Source: Actinomycetota bacterium (lineage in GTDB: Bacteria; Actinomycetota; Actinomycetes; Actinomycetales; Microbacteriaceae). Taken from it: a DNA stretch of 7,761 nucleotides. Location: positions 1 to 7,761 of the forward strand of contig WLHO01000028.1 of NCBI GenBank assembly GCA_009702645.1. The letters are read 5' to 3'. A program made the translations under genes and the position numbers. Under the pieces are notes generated by a model. It was not told the DNA's origin, ran no database searches, and saw only the letters and a list, made by a program, of their open reading frames with translations. This document shows positions 5,415 through 7,761 of the stretch, one piece after another. The first letter of the stretch is position 1; every line of letters begins with the position of its first letter.

Positions 5415-6408
5415 GCTTGACCTTATTGCTGGTGTCCTGGCCAGCACTCTTTAGGTCCTTGCGCAGCTCCTTTGGAAGCGAGAACTGGACGTCTTCTTCG
5501 GCGGTGGTGATTTCTTCTGGGCCCCCATAGCCTCGGTTAGCCAAGTACTCAAGAACTTCATCAACTAGCTCTTCCGGGGCAGATGCTCCAGAGGAGACGC
5601 CCACAGTCTCGACACCCTCGAACCAAGACTCTTGAATCTCGCTCGCGTAATCGATTCGGTAAGCAGCCTTGGCTCCGGCTTCTAAAGCAACCTCTACTAG
5701 GCGAACTGTATTCGAGGAGTTAGCAGATCCGACAACCAATACCAGATCAGATTCGGCTCCAACTTTTTTGATGGCGACCTGACGGTTCTGAGTGGCATAG
5801 CAAATGTCATCGCTTGGAGGGTTCTGCAAAGTTGGAAACTTCTCGCGAAGCTTCAAAACTGTTTCCATGGTTTCATCGACTGAAAGAGTTGTCTGAGATA
5901 GCCAAATGACTTTCTTCGGATCCTTTACCTTCGCGTTCGCTACGCCGTCTTTTCCATCGATTAGCTGAACGTGATCTGGCGCCTCGCCAGCGGTTCCTTC
6001 TACTTCCTCGTGGCCTTCGTGACCAATCAGCAGGATGTCATACTCTTCTTGAGCAAAGCGCTGGACCTCGCGGTGAACCTTTGTCACCAGTGGGCAAGTT
6101 GCATCAATGGTGTTTAGACCGCGTGCCTCTGATGCCTTAACTACAGCTGGGGAAACTCCATGCGCTGAGAAAACTAGAACCGAACCTTCTGGAACCTCAT
6201 CAACCTCATTGACAAATATGGCGCCACGCTTTTCAAGACCTGTCACAACATGCTTGTTGTGAACAATTTCCTTGCGTACATAAACCGGGGCACCGTAGTG
6301 GTCAAGCGCCTTTTCAACCGCAATCACGGCTCGGTCAACACCGGCACAGTATCCCCTAGGGGCGGCCAGAAGGACGCGACGGGTCGCGGTATTGTTGATT
6401 TCGGTCAC
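5407..6408 (-). CDS. ispH: 4-hydroxy-3-methylbut-2-enyl diphosphate reductase
   Basis: A complete 333-residue IspH (LytB), the [4Fe-4S] enzyme that reduces HMBPP to isopentenyl and dimethylallyl diphosphate, the last step of the MEP isoprenoid pathway. The three cluster cysteines are present: C21 in [14 protein letters not shown]105 in DATCPLV and C203 in [11 protein letters not shown]. Substrate residues are also present: H50 (KEIVHN), H83 (SAHGVS), H133 and E135 ([11 protein letters not shown]), T173 (SQTTLSVD), S231-N233 (SANSSNT) and S276 (GASAPE). The acidic/basic tail from about 300 extends past the core and ends in KVKRS, as is common in actinobacteria. The start is GTG at 6408; there is no Shine-Dalgarno, but a TAGACT box sits at exactly the spacing expected for a leaderless mRNA. 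It is divergent from xseA (45 nt between starts) and convergent with the MORN gene. Confidence 0.97.
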   Translation of the reverse strand: MTEINNTATRRVLLAAPRGYCAGVDRAVIAVEKALDHYGAPVYVRKEIVHNKHVVTGLEKRGAIFVNEVDEVPEGSVLVFSAHGVSPAVVKASEARGLNTIDATCPLVTKVHREVQRFAQEEYDILLIGHEGHEEVEGTAGEAPDHVQLIDGKDGVANAKVKDPKKVIWLSQTTLSVDETMETVLKLREKFPTLQNPPSDDICYATQNRQVAIKKVGAESDLVLVVGSANSSNTVRLVEVALEAGAKAAYRIDYASEIQESWFEGVETVGVSSGASAPEELVDEVLEYLANRGYGGPEEITTAEEDVQFSLPKELRKDLKSAGQDTSNKVKRS

Positions 6409-6414
6409 ACACCA

Positions 6415-6420
6415 AGTCTA
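6415..6420 (-). promoter_or_regulatory. Probable -10 box of ispH (leaderless)
   Basis: On the minus strand this reads TAGACT. Its last base is at -7 if transcription begins at the G of the ispH GTG (6408), the spacing expected for a leaderless transcript. The 17-nt-spaced -35 position (TAGGGA, 6438-6443) is a poor match and borders the xseA ribosome site. Confidence 0.45.
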
Positions 6421-6425
6421 CGAGA

Positions 6426-6431
6426 GATAAT
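6426..6431 (+). promoter_or_regulatory. Possible -10 box of xseA
   Basis: GATAAT matches the TATAAT consensus at five of six positions and lies 22 nt before the xseA ATG, leaving room for a short leader containing the AAGGA site. No strong -35 is seen. It lies between the proposed -10 and -35 of ispH on the other strand. Confidence 0.35.
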
Positions 6432-6442
6432 CAGCCCTCCCT

Positions 6443-6447
6443 AAGGA
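6443..6447 (+). promoter_or_regulatory. Ribosome binding site of xseA
   Basis: AAGGA, 6 nt before the ATG at 6454, is a clear Shine-Dalgarno and fixes the xseA start. Confidence 0.7.
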
Positions 6448-6453
6448 ATAGCC

Positions 6454-7683
6454 ATGTCGGAGAACCAATCAGGTGAATCCTCCGAATCCCGAGTATCCAG
6501 TGAGCAAACGCCCTGGTCGGTTGCGAATTTCACAAACACTCTAAAAGAGTGGATTACTCGACTTGGCAATGTCTGGGTAGAAGGACAGATCTCTCAAATC
6601 AGCCCTAAGAAGGACGTTTTCTTTGGAGAGCTAAGGGACCTGGTTGCCGATAAAGGCTTTTCAATTCACTCCCGCAGACCCGATGTGTTAGCTGCTGTCA
6701 GTGAGCTAACTGCTGGCGATCGAGTGGTTGCGCTGGTTCATCCAGATTTTTGGGAACGCTCTGGAAAAACCAGCATGGATGTCCTGGCAATTCGAAAAGT
6801 TGGTCTTGGTGAACTACTCGAGAGAATTGAGCGGCTGCGTCAACAACTTATCAAGGAAGGTCTCACCCTTCCCGAGCGCAAACAACCGCTTCCGTTTCTG
6901 CCTAACCTGATTGGTCTTATCACTGGGGCAAACAGTGATGCCGAAAAAGATGTTCTGCAAAACACTAAGGCGCGGTGGCCACAGGTGCGCTTTAAGGTTC
7001 AGCACACTCCGGTCCAGGGAGACAAAGCTGCTCCAGAAATCATCAAAGCTATTGAACTTCTAGACGCCGATCCAGAAGTAGATGTAATTGTCTTGGCACG
7101 AGGAGGCGGAAGCTTCCAAGATCTTTTGGTGTTCTCTGACGAGAAAGTTGTTAGAGCGGTAGCAAACTGTAAGACACCCATCGTTAGCGCGATAGGTCAT
7201 GAAAATGATCGGCCACTTACTGACGAAGTTGCGGACGTTCGTGCATCAACCCCGACCGATGCAGCCAAGCTAATTGTTCCCGATGTAATCGAGGAGCGAA
7301 AGAAAATTGCTCAGGCCCTTGAGCGAATTGGTCTTAGGGTTGTTGGGTTTGTGCAGAACCAGATTGAGTTGATTTCTGGAATTCGCTCTCGTCCAATTCT
7401 TGCCAATCCCTTCACGTTGGTTGACGAAAGGGCTCTGCAGATCTCTCAGCTCGAACTTAGTCTTACTAGCCAGGTTCGAAACACTTTAGAAAAACAGCAG
7501 CTACTAGTTACTGGGCTGCGCGGACAGGTAAGAGCGCTCTCCCCCAAGTTAACCCTCGATAGGGGCTATGCGGTGGTGCGGGATGACAAGGGACACGTCC
7601 TGACTGAACCGAAGCAGGCTAAATCAGGTCAAAAGCTAAGAATCACCCTTGCTGGGGGCGATCTTGGGGCCACAGCAGATTGA
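6454..7683 (+). CDS. xseA: Exodeoxyribonuclease VII large subunit
   Basis: A complete 409-residue XseA, the catalytic subunit of exonuclease VII, which degrades single-stranded DNA from both ends to oligonucleotides. After a polar, serine-rich N-terminus (1-18) comes an OB-fold DNA-binding domain (about 19-115, with WVEGQISQIS and FFGELRD). The catalytic domain has ITGANSDAEKDVL (156-168) with D166, VIVLARGGGSFQDLLVFSDE (211-230) with R216, and SAIGHENDRPLTDEVADVRAS (245-265) with H249 and D252, followed by TPTDAAK. These correspond, from memory, to E. coli D155, R207, H238 and D241. A helical stretch (about 278-360) is much shorter than in E. coli XseA (456 residues), as is usual in actinobacteria, and the C-terminal strand segment LDRGYAVVRD (368-377) closes the domain. 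xseB starts 18 nt downstream, so both subunits come from one transcript. Confidence 0.96.
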   Translation: MSENQSGESSESRVSSEQTPWSVANFTNTLKEWITRLGNVWVEGQISQISPKKDVFFGELRDLVADKGFSIHSRRPDVLAAVSELTAGDRVVALVHPDFWERSGKTSMDVLAIRKVGLGELLERIERLRQQLIKEGLTLPERKQPLPFLPNLIGLITGANSDAEKDVLQNTKARWPQVRFKVQHTPVQGDKAAPEIIKAIELLDADPEVDVIVLARGGGSFQDLLVFSDEKVVRAVANCKTPIVSAIGHENDRPLTDEVADVRASTPTDAAKLIVPDVIEERKKIAQALERIGLRVVGFVQNQIELISGIRSRPILANPFTLVDERALQISQLELSLTSQVRNTLEKQQLLVTGLRGQVRALSPKLTLDRGYAVVRDDKGHVLTEPKQAKSGQKLRITLAGGDLGATAD

Positions 7684-7686
7684 AAG

Positions 7687-7692
7687 TAGGCT
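7687..7692 (+). promoter_or_regulatory. Possible -10 box before xseB
   Basis: TAGGCT in the 18-nt xseA-xseB gap fits TAnnnT and ends 10 nt before the xseB ATG. There is no Shine-Dalgarno in the gap, so a near-leaderless internal transcript could supply extra small subunit. Tentative. Confidence 0.25.
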
Positions 7693-7701
7693 TGATACAC
7701 A

Positions 7702-7761
7702 ATGACTGAAAACAATAAAGACGTAGCGTCTATGAGTTACGAGCAGGCACGGGACGAACTA
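7702..7761 (+). CDS. xseB: Exodeoxyribonuclease VII small subunit, N-terminal fragment
   Basis: An ATG at 7702 opens 20 codons running off the right edge. After a short polar lead (MTENNKDVAS) comes MSYEQARDEL, the usual start of XseB (SYEQARDEL...V..LE), whose helical hairpins coat the XseA coiled coil in exonuclease VII. It follows the xseA stop by 18 nt, the expected xseA-xseB order. An in-frame ATG at 7732 could give a shorter protein, but actinobacterial XseB commonly has about ten residues before the motif. No Shine-Dalgarno is visible at 7702. The call is based on only ten diagnostic residues plus position. Confidence 0.88.
   Translation, partial: MTENNKDVASMSYEQARDEL

Noticed and set aside
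6609..6960. XseA shorter than the E. coli protein and with an altered first catalytic motif
   Set aside because: Both the ~410-residue length and the TGxxSDAEKDVL form are usual in actinobacterial XseA; all key residues are present.
1..7761. Mobile elements, CRISPR arrays, toxin-antitoxin pairs, phage or defence genes, tRNA or rRNA
   Set aside because: I looked on both strands and saw no terminal inverted repeats, spaced repeat arrays, transposase or integrase motifs, or tRNA-like cloverleaves; nearly the whole window is explained by ordinary genes.

Overview
The window reads as a piece of chromosome from a moderate-GC actinobacterium, most likely an aquatic, small-genome member of the Microbacteriaceae (Rhodoluna/Aquiluna-like). 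The reasons are the actinobacterial forms of class IIA fructose-bisphosphate aldolase, XseA, XseB and IspH, the divergent ispH / xseA-xseB arrangement, frequent absence of Shine-Dalgarno sites with TAnnnT-like boxes just before starts, and a base composition near 50% GC by eye. The organism assignment is an inference from gene style, not from a search.

Layout. Minus strand, left end: the first 23 codons of a probable SRPBCC/AHSA1-family protein (1-69), lying 2 nt downstream of ychF, the universally conserved YchF/OLA1 P-loop NTPase (72-1145). Divergent from ychF, on the plus strand: a DnaQ-type DEDDh 3'-5' exonuclease (1191-1754) and then rmuC (1807-2997). A 145-nt non-coding stretch holds a terminator-like hairpin, a good -10 box and a leader with several small stems. 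It leads into a tight plus-strand operon: a PfkB-family sugar-phosphate kinase (3143-4177), class II fba (4180-5205), and a 67-codon MORN-repeat mini-protein (5207-5410). Convergent to it on the minus strand is ispH (5407-6408), whose stop codon shares a CTAG with the MORN gene's stop. Divergent from ispH are xseA (6454-7683) and the start of xseB (7702 to the window end).

How the genes fit. Most are conserved housekeeping genes: ribosome-associated NTPase, nucleases (DnaQ-like, RmuC, exonuclease VII large and small subunits) and the last step of the MEP isoprenoid pathway. The ychF-ispH-xseA-xseB neighbourhood is, from memory, also found in mycobacteria. The pfk-fba-MORN operon sits inside that neighbourhood and would supply two consecutive steps of lower glycolysis: phosphorylation of a fructose (or tagatose) phosphate and cleavage of the bisphosphate.

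I see no mobile element, CRISPR array, tRNA, rRNA, phage gene or defence system. The most interesting items are modest: the kinase resembles E. coli Pfk-2 at one active-site motif, which bears on whether it is the main 6-phosphofructokinase; the MORN mini-protein carries a 24-codon internal duplication still visible in DNA; the kinase leader contains mutually exclusive stems; and gene starts split into leaderless-looking and Shine-Dalgarno types. No intergenic gap exceeds 300 bases; the largest is 2998-3142.
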